From Ignavibacteriales bacterium (GTDB lineage: Bacteria; Bacteroidota; Ignavibacteria; Ignavibacteriales; Ignavibacteriaceae), in assembly GCA_016707585.1 (NCBI GenBank), contig JADJHL010000011.1:682001-746000 (forward strand): a stretch of 64,000 bases of DNA. Direction: 5' to 3'. Made by a program: the position numbers and the translations under genes. Shown piece after piece: positions 10,288 to 19,258 of the stretch. Below the pieces are notes generated by a model. It did no database searches and was not told the DNA's origin. It saw nothing but the letters and a program-made list of their open reading frames with translations. Numbering within the stretch: the first letter of the stretch is position 1; each line of letters opens with the position of its first letter.

Positions 10288-11509
10288 TATTCCTTTTAAT
10301 TACTTTATAAACATCACTAAAGCATTCAAAATAATTTTTTTCTCCCAGTTTATTCATCCTTTTTTCAGAATTACTAATATTTTCGTTTCGTAAATTTTCA
10401 TTTGAAATCATATTAATTATAAGATTACTTATTTCATCAACATCTTTTGGATTAAAAGTAAATCTTTTATCTGCAATTGTTTCAGGTAATGAAGTTGTGC
10501 TTGCACAAATAACCGGAACTTTATAGCGCATAGCTTCATATAATGGCCCACTACCAGCCTCATATAGTGTTGGAATGACTACCAATTCTGAGCTTTTGTA
10601 TAACCCTATCAAATCTTCTTCAGGAACAATTCCTAAAAACTTAACTGAATTTTCTATTCCTAACTTTAAGATATTTTCATAAATAGTATTAAAATAGTCA
10701 GTTTTGTTTCCGGTACAGATTAAATTTAAATAAGGAATGTTTTTCTTGACTTCTTTAAGAGCTTCTAATAATCTGATATGATTTTTATGTGGCCAGGTTG
10801 CTGCAGGATAAAGTAAATATTTTTTTGAAATTGAATATTTTGTTTGTAATGTTTTCCAACTCGATTCATTTTTTGAACTAAACCAATTATCCGCAAAAGG
10901 TGGTGGGCAGACAGAAATCTTTTTATCAGCAACGGAATAAAATTTAATTAAATCATTTTTTATATGTGAAAACGAAACAATTATATGATCCGACTCTGAA
11001 ACAGATTTAAGATTGTTTATTGCTCGATGCAGTCTTTCAGAAGCAGTAAAAAATTCAGGGAAATGAAATTCCTGTACATCGTGGATTGTAGTTACTATTG
11101 GAACAGAAACTTTATAAATGGGAGAATATTGAATTGGAACGTGAAGTAATTTTATACCACTACTTTTAACAATTCTTTGGTAGGGATTAATAAAATTAGA
11201 AATACCTCTGAGTTTTATTAAAATTTTACTTTTTGGAAAGTAGTGCTGATAAATGACAGATGTATCATACAAAAAAAAGGATAGAAACAATCTGGTTTTA
11301 TTTAGGAAGCTTTCTCTGTCTAACAAAACAAATTCAAGTTTTTTATTACCAACAATTTCTAATAAAGCATTCTTAACTCCCGGAGTGGTAATGATAACAA
11401 TCTTATCTATTTCTTTTGCCTTGAGAAGAAGTCTGAGAATTCCGATTGAATAAGTAAAAATTCCACCCGCTTTAAGCATAGTATGATGTATATAAAAACC
11501 TATCTTCAT
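10274..11509 (-). CDS. GT4-family glycosyltransferase
   Basis: A 411-residue GT-B enzyme. The N-terminal GGIFTYSIGILRLL is the acceptor-side glycine loop. The C-terminal domain reads YLLYPAATWPHKNHIRLLEA (the start of the donor domain), followed by LVVIPTLYEAGSGPLYEAMR with the E-x7-E donor-sugar motif, then PVICASTTSLPE. It is the last gene of a minus-strand operon (methyltransferase, aminotransferase, acetyltransferase, this gene), so it is a good candidate to transfer the amino sugar made by the upstream genes. The acceptor is unknown. Confidence 0.85.
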   Translation of the reverse strand: MKIGFYIHHTMLKAGGIFTYSIGILRLLLKAKEIDKIVIITTPGVKNALLEIVGNKKLEFVLLDRESFLNKTRLFLSFFLYDTSVIYQHYFPKSKILIKLRGISNFINPYQRIVKSSGIKLLHVPIQYSPIYKVSVPIVTTIHDVQEFHFPEFFTASERLHRAINNLKSVSESDHIIVSFSHIKNDLIKFYSVADKKISVCPPPFADNWFSSKNESSWKTLQTKYSISKKYLLYPAATWPHKNHIRLLEALKEVKKNIPYLNLICTGNKTDYFNTIYENILKLGIENSVKFLGIVPEEDLIGLYKSSELVVIPTLYEAGSGPLYEAMRYKVPVICASTTSLPETIADKRFTFNPKDVDEISNLIINMISNENLRNENISNSEKRMNKLGEKNYFECFSDVYKVIKRNTNKY

Positions 11510-11520
11510 AATAAATATTC

Positions 11521-11985
11521 TTAAAGGTCTTTGTGATAGATCAAATGATGAATTTTGGGATCTACTCCTGTTTGTTTAAATCCGTGTTTTTCATAGATAT
11601 GTTTTGCAGAAACATTATCCGGGTGGACTTTTAGCATTATTTTCTTTATCGAATTCAATTTACAGAAAGAAATAGCATGTTGAAGAGTAAAAGTAGATAA
11701 GCCTTTGTTTGAATAATTCTCAGATATCCAAACACCGTAAGATGGAACCGAATAGCCCTCATCAAATCCACGAAGCATATAAAAACCAACTAAATTATGC
11801 TCCACATAAATACCATAAACCTGATCATTTTTTGCTTTAGATAATATTTCTGAAATTGTTTCAAGATCAAATGTGAAGGGGATAAAATATTGTGAATATT
11901 CTATATCTGAACTTTGTAAAAGATCAGTCAATTCTTTTGAGTGTTGGATATTAAGTTTTTGTATTTCTAATGATTTAGGATTCAC
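11521..11985 (-). CDS. GNAT-family N-acetyltransferase
   Basis: A 154-residue RimJ/RimL-like acyltransferase. The acetyl-CoA loop is in ISENYSNKGLSTFTLQHAI and the C-terminal motif is HPDNVSAKHIYEKHGFKQTG. Its start codon overlaps the stop of the DegT aminotransferase gene (ATGA-type overlap), so the two are translationally coupled. By analogy with sugar-nucleotide acetyltransferases of the PseH type it may acylate the amino group installed by that enzyme. This is inferred from position, not demonstrated. Confidence 0.8.
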   Translation of the reverse strand: MNPKSLEIQKLNIQHSKELTDLLQSSDIEYSQYFIPFTFDLETISEILSKAKNDQVYGIYVEHNLVGFYMLRGFDEGYSVPSYGVWISENYSNKGLSTFTLQHAISFCKLNSIKKIMLKVHPDNVSAKHIYEKHGFKQTGVDPKIHHLIYHKDL

Positions 11986-13076
11986 TTATAAAATTCTTTA
12001 ATCTTGTTACAAATAAAATTAATATCAGATTCAGTAAGCTCTGGATAACTTGGAAGGTTGATTCCTCTACTTCCAAGATTTTCGGCAATTGGAAAATTTA
12101 ATCCTGTTTCAAAATACATTGGCATTAAATGCACAGGATGAAATGTTGGTCGCGTTTCATTACCATTTTCTTTTAAAAACAATCTTATCGCATTGCGTTC
12201 TTCAGAATCCTTAAGAAGGATTGAAACCATCCAATATGAATGCTTAACATTACCAACTTGAGAATGAAAGGTAACCGGCAAATCTTGTAATTTTTGTTCA
12301 TACCAATTAGCGATTAAAATCTTTTTCTCAATTAGTTGATTTGCTCTTTCAAGTTGCGCACTTCCGATTGCTGCACAAATATTAGTCATTCTATAATTAA
12401 AACCAATAATATCGTGATAATATTCCCGATCTTTTGCCAATCCTTGTCCTTTGAGATGAACAACTTTATCGTGCAGCGAATCATTGTTTGTTACAACCAT
12501 TCCGCCTTCACCGGTTGTTATTGTTTTGTTCCCAAAAAAACTGAATGTTGCAATGTCACCAAAAGATCCAACATGTTTACCATTGTATAAACTTCCAAAA
12601 GCTTCTGCACAATCTTCAATAACAAATAGTTTATGTTTTTTTGCCATTGATAATATTGCATCCATTTCACAAGGCTGGCCATAAAGATGAACAGCCATAA
12701 TTGCTTTTGTTTTGTTAGTAATCTTTTCTTCAATCTTTGTTGGATCGATTTGCCAGGTATGTAAATTAGAGTCCACAAACACAGCGGTTGCCCCTGTGTA
12801 TTTTATTGCATTTACTGAAGCGATATAAGTAAATGAAGGAACGATAACTTCATCTCCATCGCCGATGCCCAATGCTAATAAAGCAACATGAATAGCAACT
12901 GTTCCGTTACAAACAGCAACGGAATGCTTAACTCCAACAAATTCTGAAAAAGAATTTTCGAATTGAGTAATGAATTTACCTTTAGAAGAAATCCAGGTTG
13001 AATCCAAACATTCTAAAACATTGACTTTTTCTTTTTGTCCTAATGAAGGTTGATATACAGGATATTTATAACTCAT
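11982..13076 (-). CDS. DegT/DnrJ/EryC1/StrS sugar aminotransferase
   Basis: A 364-residue PLP-dependent aminotransferase that converts a keto sugar nucleotide to an amino sugar. The substrate and PLP regions are SVAVCNGTVAIHVALLALG, VIVPSFTYIASVNAI and VIEDCAEAFGSLYNG. The PLP lysine is Lys184 in FSFFGNKTITTGEGGM. Length matches the family. It sits between a methyltransferase and a GNAT gene and overlaps both by 4 bases, so the set is one operon. Which carbon is aminated cannot be read from sequence by eye. Confidence 0.9.
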   Translation of the reverse strand: MSYKYPVYQPSLGQKEKVNVLECLDSTWISSKGKFITQFENSFSEFVGVKHSVAVCNGTVAIHVALLALGIGDGDEVIVPSFTYIASVNAIKYTGATAVFVDSNLHTWQIDPTKIEEKITNKTKAIMAVHLYGQPCEMDAILSMAKKHKLFVIEDCAEAFGSLYNGKHVGSFGDIATFSFFGNKTITTGEGGMVVTNNDSLHDKVVHLKGQGLAKDREYYHDIIGFNYRMTNICAAIGSAQLERANQLIEKKILIANWYEQKLQDLPVTFHSQVGNVKHSYWMVSILLKDSEERNAIRLFLKENGNETRPTFHPVHLMPMYFETGLNFPIAENLGSRGINLPSYPELTESDINFICNKIKEFYK

Positions 13077-14077
13077 TTATCTTTCCTAAGTGTGATACCA
13101 ATAACTGCAGAATGTTTAATTTGATCGAAAAAATCTAATTTCTTAAAATATTTTGAAATGTAATAAGGATCTTTAACAGTTTCACTTAATCCGTTTTTCT
13201 TCCATCGCTCTGAATAGGATTGGTAAAAACCCGATTCACTTTCTCCAAAAATTTCCTTACTCAAAATAGTAAAGTCTGTGATTTTATCTAATAGCCTATT
13301 CTTGATTGATGTTTCATCATAAAGACGTTGAAAGAAGAATTTTTCTTTTACTTGTTCAATTTTTAATCCGTAGGTGTCTTTGTCTGAAAATTCTTCTTCA
13401 AATGTTTTTGCCACTGGGAATGTGAGAATTAAAATTCCGTTTGGTCTTAAAACTCTCCACATTTCTTTAATCGCTTCACTATCACCATTACCATTAATAT
13501 GTTCAATAACGCTGATTGAAATAATATGTGAAAATGAACTATCAGGAAAAGATAACTTGGTAGCATCAGCAGAGTCTGCTGAGTATTTCATCATAAATTT
13601 AAATTTGGATGAATACTTTTTAACGTTAAAAAGATCATTACTATCAGGATTTCTATATTCATATGTACCTTCAAATGTGTTTGACAAGTAAAATCCAAAT
13701 AGATAGGGTGATGAAATGTCTAGAACTACATTATTTGATAGTTTATTATCTGTAAAGTTTCGAAGTGCAAAATCATATTCAAAATAACGTACTATTGAAA
13801 CAGGGTTTAAAAGTAGTTTAGGTGAAAAATTCATTTTATTAAATAACTTTATACCCAGTGCTTTTCCATAAAAGAAAAATATTTTACCTGGAAGACGAGA
13901 TTTATCTGCTTTATACCAATAAAAATCTCGTTTCACTAATAAGTAAGGAAACAATAGAAGTTGTAATATTAATTTCAAATTATATCTAATAGCTAGTAAA
14001 AATTTAATGACTAAAAATAACTTATTATAGCTAATATTCCTTGATATTGATCTTTGTTTGTCACTAATTTTCATCAA
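13073..14077 (-). CDS. SAM-dependent methyltransferase (Methyltransf_11-like)
   Basis: A 334-residue protein, first gene of the minus-strand amino-sugar operon. The methyltransferase core is in the second half: VVLDISSPYLFGFYLS in the motif-I position (without the usual G-x-G-x-G), then FPDSSFSHIISISVIEHING and MWRVLRPNGILILTFPV, which are typical of this superfamily. Residues 20-60 are basic and partly hydrophobic, so it may lie on the membrane. The weak motif I leaves some doubt about catalytic activity. Confidence 0.7.
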   Translation of the reverse strand: MMKISDKQRSISRNISYNKLFLVIKFLLAIRYNLKLILQLLLFPYLLVKRDFYWYKADKSRLPGKIFFFYGKALGIKLFNKMNFSPKLLLNPVSIVRYFEYDFALRNFTDNKLSNNVVLDISSPYLFGFYLSNTFEGTYEYRNPDSNDLFNVKKYSSKFKFMMKYSADSADATKLSFPDSSFSHIISISVIEHINGNGDSEAIKEMWRVLRPNGILILTFPVAKTFEEEFSDKDTYGLKIEQVKEKFFFQRLYDETSIKNRLLDKITDFTILSKEIFGESESGFYQSYSERWKKNGLSETVKDPYYISKYFKKLDFFDQIKHSAVIGITLRKDK

Positions 14078-14144
14078 GGATAATTGATTATAATTCTTTT
14101 TTCTATTTTTATAGTATTTTAATAATATTTCAGCGGGAGGTTTT

Positions 14145-15656
14145 ATGAAGTATTTGATTAAGCTAATTTTACTAACTAATCTTTTTTCAATCGCGGCATT
14201 TCCTCAATGGATTCCACAAAATTCTAATACTAGTCAACGGCTATTAACAACATTTTTCTTAAATGAAGATATTGGATGGGCCGGTGGTAATGAAGGTTGT
14301 ATAATCAAAACAACTAATGGTGGATTAGATTGGAATTACTATTCTATCGGAACGAAATATACAGTTCATGCAATACATTTTGTTGATTTATTAAAAGGTT
14401 GGGCTGTGTTGTATACCTTCATTCCTAGTATGAAAAGTTATATAATTGCAACAAGTGATGGAGGTTTAAATTGGTATTATCAATATAATATTCAAAATGA
14501 AACTTTACACAATATATTTTTTTATGATGAGAATTTTGGTTGGGCAATTGGTAGTGGTGGTGTTTTATTACGTACATTCAATGGTGGAACAAATTGGCAG
14601 GAATTGTACATTTCAGACGAATGGGCATGGGGTCTTTACTTTATTAACTCTAATACTGGCTGGGTAGGAGATGGAACATCCGGATATATAAAAAAAACAA
14701 CTGATGGTGGACTAACATGGGATTTTTATTTTACTCCAACTCAAAGTAGAATATTTGGTATCAAATTTATTGATGCTTCGACAGGTTGGGCAGTTGGGGA
14801 TAATGGGGTGATATTAAATACGAATAATGGTGGAATTAACTGGAATTTGCAATATTCTGGTACTTCACTTCGATTACGTGATGTTGATTTTATTGATGAA
14901 AATATTGGTTGGGCTGTAGGAATGAATGGAGTTATTCTGCATTCTACGAATGGTGGTTCAAATTGGTTCGTCCAGGGAAGTCAAGTAAGTAATGATTTAT
15001 TTGGTTTGTCTTGTAAATCATCACAGTTAGGTTGGATTGCCGGTTCAAATGGAATTATTCTAAAAACGGAAAATGGTGGTGGAGACCCTTTACCCGTTGA
15101 ATTAATCTCTTTTGCTGGTGAATACAATTTAGGAAAAGTTAATCTTCAATGGTCGACAGCAACTGAATTAAATAACTCAGGTTTTGAAGTGGAAAGAAAA
15201 ACTGAAAATGATAAATGGATGACGATAGGCTTTGTTAAGGGATATGGAACAACTTCTGAAGTAAATCAATATACGTTTACAGAAAACGTTTTTAATATTT
15301 CACCCAAAAGATTTTTTTATAGATTAAAACAAATTGATTTTAATGGAAAGTTTGAATACTCGAATGAAATTGAAGTAGATGTAAATGTTCCTAATAAATT
15401 TCATTTGGGTCAAAATTATCCAAATCCATTTAATCCAATTACAACTATTAATTATCAAGTACCAATTAAATCTAAAGTTACCTTAAAGATCTTTGATATT
15501 CTTGGTGCTGAAGTTGAAGTTTTAGTGAATGAAATTAAAGATGCTGGATTTTATGATATTTTGTTTGATGCTTCTGAACTAGTGAGTGGAGTTTATTTTT
15601 ATTCAATGCAGACTGAAAATTATTTAAATACAAAAAAACTAATTTTGATAAAATAA
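14145..15656 (+). CDS. Secreted YCF48/BNR-like propeller protein with T9SS signal
   Basis: A 503-residue exported protein with a strong ribosome-binding site (GGGAGG) before ATG 14145 and a signal peptide (MKYLIKLILLTNLFSIAAFP). Six or seven repeats of the form TGWAVGDNGVILNTNNGG followed by W form a YCF48/BNR-type propeller. From about residue 315 comes a module beginning PVELISFAGEYNLGKVNLQW, then the type IX sorting domain with LGQNYPNPFNP and a final KKLILIK. The same C-terminal module occurs in three other proteins of this window. It should be exported by T9SS to the surface or medium; its ligand is unknown. Confidence 0.85.
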   Translation: MKYLIKLILLTNLFSIAAFPQWIPQNSNTSQRLLTTFFLNEDIGWAGGNEGCIIKTTNGGLDWNYYSIGTKYTVHAIHFVDLLKGWAVLYTFIPSMKSYIIATSDGGLNWYYQYNIQNETLHNIFFYDENFGWAIGSGGVLLRTFNGGTNWQELYISDEWAWGLYFINSNTGWVGDGTSGYIKKTTDGGLTWDFYFTPTQSRIFGIKFIDASTGWAVGDNGVILNTNNGGINWNLQYSGTSLRLRDVDFIDENIGWAVGMNGVILHSTNGGSNWFVQGSQVSNDLFGLSCKSSQLGWIAGSNGIILKTENGGGDPLPVELISFAGEYNLGKVNLQWSTATELNNSGFEVERKTENDKWMTIGFVKGYGTTSEVNQYTFTENVFNISPKRFFYRLKQIDFNGKFEYSNEIEVDVNVPNKFHLGQNYPNPFNPITTINYQVPIKSKVTLKIFDILGAEVEVLVNEIKDAGFYDILFDASELVSGVYFYSMQTENYLNTKKLILIK

Positions 15657-16924
15657 GTTTTTAAGAATCATATAAAACTTCTTACTTATCTCAGCCCGAT
15701 CATATTTTTTAACAAAATTTTGATCGGGTTTTATTTTAACTAACTGATCTAAAAACTCCTCACCGCTTTCATCATATCTAAACATCATTCCAGCGCTGGC
15801 ATCTTTAATTATTTTTTTAACTTCTTCATTGTTACTGCCAAATGCTATAATTGGATTTCCCGTTCGTAGTGCTTCAAATAATTTTCCTGGAACGTGGCGT
15901 GGCTCCGTAGAACAGACTAACAGCATATCAGCTTGCAGAATTTCTCTTATCATTTCCTGGTATGGAAGAAAACCCATTAACTGTACTTTTTCTTTTAATC
16001 CTATTGAATCCAGATACTTTAAAATTTCTTTATCCACAGAGCCAACAAAACGAATTACAATTTTGTTACCTTTTTCATTTTCAATTTTTATCTGCTTCCA
16101 AAAGTTTTTAGGATTTTGGTATGCAAATAAATTTCCGGCATGAACCAGAATTTTTGTCTTCTTTTCAAAGTCCCTTTCTTTAGGAATGGAATTTAAGAGG
16201 CTTTAAATTCTTCTTCATCATATCCCCAATACAAAACATTGGATTTGCCTTTTAAAAAACTGTACTTCTTTTCATAATCTTCTTCAGTCGATTTATTTAC
16301 AAACACAACCTGCCCTGCATTTTGCAGTACAGATTTTTCAAAGTGATTATCAAACATTTTTGTGATGGTACTTCGTTTAAGATTTTTGTAATAAATAATA
16401 TCAACCCAGGGATCAATTAAAACTGGTATATGAGGAATTAAAAATTTCTTACTCAGTTTTAACCCTATCAAATGGGAGCTGTGTGGTGGTCCAATAGAAA
16501 CTATTACATCAATTTTATTTTTTTTTATAAAATTTGTTGCAACTTTTATTGCTGTAAAATTCCAACCAACTCTGGCATCAGGAATAAAAAGATTTAATCT
16601 TATCCATAAGGCTATCCGATGAGTCAGACTTTTATTTTCGGTTGAAATAGTTTCTGATGACACAAGTTTTTCATTTTTCTTTTTACCGATAAAAATTCTG
16701 TAAAGATCAAAGGGCTCCAAAGCTTTGGATTTTAACATCTTCCAACTTGGATCAACTTTGTTTAAAAAAGTTTTATCTTTTTGTGTAAATGATTCTTCTT
16801 CGACTGTAAGTATAATCGGTTCGATTTCATCTTTTTGTAAATGACGAATAATATCCAATGGCCAATGCAATGATGCTTTACCTGATGGAGGCCAAAAATA
16901 TGTGATGAATAGTACTCGTTTCAT
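15639..16924 (-). CDS. GT4-like glycosyltransferase, split by a frameshift
   Basis: About 428 residues after joining frames. The 5' part (16924 down to 16193) begins MKRVLFITYFWPPSGKASLH and contains VIVSIGPPHSSHLIGLKL, typical of GT-B enzymes. It stops after EEEFKAS. Another frame carries on from about 16200 (SLLNSIPKERDFEKK, ILVHAGNLFAYQ) into a GT4 donor domain (VQLMGFLPYQEM, PGKLFEALRTGNPIIAFG). One base appears to be missing near 16196-16204. The 3' end overlaps the convergent propeller gene by 18 bases. Confidence 0.75.
15695..15735 (+). terminator. Probable terminator of the propeller gene, inside the opposing gene
   Basis: An 8-bp perfect stem (CCCGATCA / TGATCGGG) with an 18-base AT-rich loop, followed by TTTTATTTT, lies 38 bases after the stop of the plus-strand propeller gene. 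It lies entirely inside the coding end of the minus-strand glycosyltransferase. The loop is long, so confidence is moderate. Confidence 0.5.
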
Positions 16925-17053
16925 TATATCAAGTTATATAAATATCTTCTTAATTATTGCTTTATTTATTTCAAATTTATCAAATAAATTTTTGATTAAG
17001 AAAGTTAATTAAATTAGTATTGATTATTTTTGATAAGTAAAAATAGAAGTGAA

Positions 17054-17422
17054 ATGAACGTAAACATAAAAAATCTACAAAAATTTATTGTAGTTGGTGA
17101 TAGAGTTTTAATAAGACCATTAGAAGATTCTAACAAAACAAATAGCGGTTTGTATTTACCTGCTGGAGTTTCGGAAAAAGAAAAAATTCAAAGTGGTTAT
17201 ATAATTAAAGTTGGCCCTGGTTATGCAACTTCTACTCAAGCAGATGACGAACCCTGGAAGGAAAAAACGGATGCAGTAAAGTATATACCACTACAGGCTA
17301 AAGAGGGTGATCTTGCAATATTTTTAAGAAGGGAAGCTTTTGAAATTGAATTTGAAAAAGAAAAATTTTTAATCGTACCAAATTCAGCAGTTTTGTTGTT
17401 AATTAGAAATGAGGACTTTTAA
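17054..17422 (+). CDS. Divergent GroES-family co-chaperonin
   Basis: About 122 residues from ATG 17054 (an in-frame TTG at 17030 is also possible). The start VVGDRVLIRPLEDSNKTNSG is clearly GroES-like, with a mobile-loop region GLYLPAGVSEKEKIQSG, then IIKVGPGYATS. A stretch rich in charged residues (ADDEPWKEKTDAVKYIP) sits where normal GroES has a shorter turn, and the end (FEKEKFLIVPNSAVLLLIR) matches the C-terminal strand. It is longer than the usual 95 or so residues, and there is no groEL next to it. Probably a second, specialised paralogue. Confidence 0.75.
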   Translation: MNVNIKNLQKFIVVGDRVLIRPLEDSNKTNSGLYLPAGVSEKEKIQSGYIIKVGPGYATSTQADDEPWKEKTDAVKYIPLQAKEGDLAIFLRREAFEIEFEKEKFLIVPNSAVLLLIRNEDF

Positions 17423-17432
17423 TTATTATTTT

Positions 17433-17582
17433 CTAAAGTACAATAACTGCAATTGCAAACAAAAAAGAAGAAGCGATAATTAACCTTATAATTATTGAAA
17501 AATCGTTTTTTCTTTCTTTTGCAAAAACTCTTCCGTAATTAAAATCGCTTACCAATTCCGTGTTAGATAATATAGTCTTCAT
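17433..17582 (-). CDS. Small single-span membrane protein, 49 residues
   Basis: A short open frame from ATG (complement of 17580-17582) to TAG. It encodes a polar, charged N-terminal half (SDFNYGRVFAKERKNDF) followed by one hydrophobic helix (SIIIRLIIASSFLFAIAVIVL) at the very end. The layout of a basic cytoplasmic stretch plus one transmembrane segment is that of a real small membrane protein. It is convergent with the GroES gene. No family is recognised. Confidence 0.5.
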   Translation of the reverse strand: MKTILSNTELVSDFNYGRVFAKERKNDFSIIIRLIIASSFLFAIAVIVL

Positions 17583-17745
17583 ACTTAATGCTCTTAGTTG
17601 ATTTGATTTTTAGAAAATTATTACCATTTATTTATCGTAAAAGAATTGATTAATTGAGGCAAAAAGCGTGCAATAAAAATGCAGGTAATTTTGTTATGAT
17701 TTTCGGTAAAAATTAAATAAAAATTATGATGTTTGGAAAACAAAG

Positions 17746-17775
17746 AATTTTAGCGCCATTAAAGGCGCTAAAATT
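17746..17775. terminator. Hairpin terminator downstream of the NtrC-type regulator
   Basis: A perfect 12-bp inverted repeat (AATTTTAGCGCC / GGCGCTAAAATT) with a 6-base loop lies 22 bases beyond the stop of the minus-strand regulator gene. The GC core is flanked by A/T runs, so it can serve as a terminator on that strand. Confidence 0.7.
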
Positions 17776-17797
17776 TGCAAATGTAACGAGAATTGGC

Positions 17798-19159
17798 TTA
17801 CTCTTCCCTGATTTTTTTAAGTTTTCGTTGCAATGTTCTTTCACTAACGCCAAGTATTGAAGCAGCTTTACGCACATTATTGTTAAGAATACCCATAACA
17901 TTTACAATATGTTTTTTTTCAGCTTCTTCAAGTGAAATTAATATTTCTGATTTTTGAAGTTCAGTTTCTTTACCATCAACTGTTTTAGGAATTTCTACAG
18001 CATTTAATCTTTGATTATCATCTGATTGAACCACGGAATTAAAAATTATATTCTCAAGCTCGCGCACGTTACCAGGGAAAGGATAATTTCTAAGTTGAGC
18101 AATCGCTTCGCGAGTAAGTCCTAAAATATTTTTATTGTAAGTTGTGTTTGCAACTTTTATTAGATGATTTGAAATTAGCAAAACATCATTACCACGTTTA
18201 CGCAACGGAGGTAAACTAATATGGCCACGATTTAATCTATAATAAAGATCTGCACGGAACAACCCTTTGTTTACAGCATCAGCTAAATCTCTGTTTGTTG
18301 CCGCAATAATTCTTATATCTAATTTTATCGGAGATGAACTGCCAATTTTAAAAATTTCGTTGTATTGAATTGCACGTAAAAGTTTACCCTGTAATTCTTT
18401 TGGTAATTCACCAATCTCATCTAGAAAGATTGTTCCGCCATTAGCAGATTCAAAATATCCTTGCTTATCATTTGTAGATCCGGTAAATGATCCCTTAACA
18501 GTGCCAAACAATTCGCTTTCAAATAGAGAAGGAGAGATGGACGCAAGATTAACAGCAACGTAAGGTTTGTTTTTCCTTGGTGAAAGATCGTGAACTTTTT
18601 TCGCAACTAAATCTTTTCCAGTTCCAGTCTCACCAACAATTAATATTGTTTCGTTAGTTGGGGCAAAAATTTCTACAAGATTAAAAACTCTGTGCATTGT
18701 ATCAGAATCAGTAATAATATTTGCAAACTTATTATCATCAACTTTTTGTACTGAACCTTCAGCTCTTAAAACATCACGTTCACGTTCAAGTAGTTTGTAA
18801 CCAATTGCTCTTCTGATAGTTAAAAGTAATCTATCAGTATCTGGTGGTTTGATTATAAACTCGTATGCTCCAAATTTTATTGCTTCAAGTGCAATCTCTT
18901 TATCATCAACGGCAGTAACGATGATAACAGGAATGTTTGGATACTCAGGAGTTATTTGCTCAAGTAATTGCAGCCCATTCATTTGAGGCATATAAATATC
19001 CAACAAAATCAAATCGATGTGTTGCGTTCTAAGTAAATCAGGAACGTTTAAAGGATTTGATTCAGTAATTACATTAGTATAACCTTCTTGTTGAAGAATA
19101 CTTTTTAGTAATTCTAAATATGATAGTTCATCATCAACTAGTAAAATTGTTTCTTTCAC
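17798..19159 (-). CDS. Sigma-54-dependent response regulator (NtrC family)
   Basis: A 453-residue three-domain activator. A receiver domain (LLVDDE, phosphoacceptor Asp54 in LILLDIYMP) is followed by an AAA+ domain with Walker A GETGTGKD and Walker B GGTIFLDEIGELP, and a Fis-type helix-turn-helix (VRKAASILGVSERTLQRKL). The sigma-54 contact loop reads GSFTGS at residues 223-228 rather than GAFTGA. It lies 99 bases downstream of the three pilin-like genes on the same strand and may regulate them. Its cognate kinase is not adjacent. Confidence 0.92.
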   Translation of the reverse strand: MKETILLVDDELSYLELLKSILQQEGYTNVITESNPLNVPDLLRTQHIDLILLDIYMPQMNGLQLLEQITPEYPNIPVIIVTAVDDKEIALEAIKFGAYEFIIKPPDTDRLLLTIRRAIGYKLLERERDVLRAEGSVQKVDDNKFANIITDSDTMHRVFNLVEIFAPTNETILIVGETGTGKDLVAKKVHDLSPRKNKPYVAVNLASISPSLFESELFGTVKGSFTGSTNDKQGYFESANGGTIFLDEIGELPKELQGKLLRAIQYNEIFKIGSSSPIKLDIRIIAATNRDLADAVNKGLFRADLYYRLNRGHISLPPLRKRGNDVLLISNHLIKVANTTYNKNILGLTREAIAQLRNYPFPGNVRELENIIFNSVVQSDDNQRLNAVEIPKTVDGKETELQKSEILISLEEAEKKHIVNVMGILNNNVRKAASILGVSERTLQRKLKKIREE

Positions 19160-19258
19160 AATAAAAACCTTGTTATTTGTTTAAATGTAAATAAATAAAT
19201 ATGATTATTCCAGAAAAGCTTCTGAATAATTAATTGATTCCCCATAAAATTATTCAAA

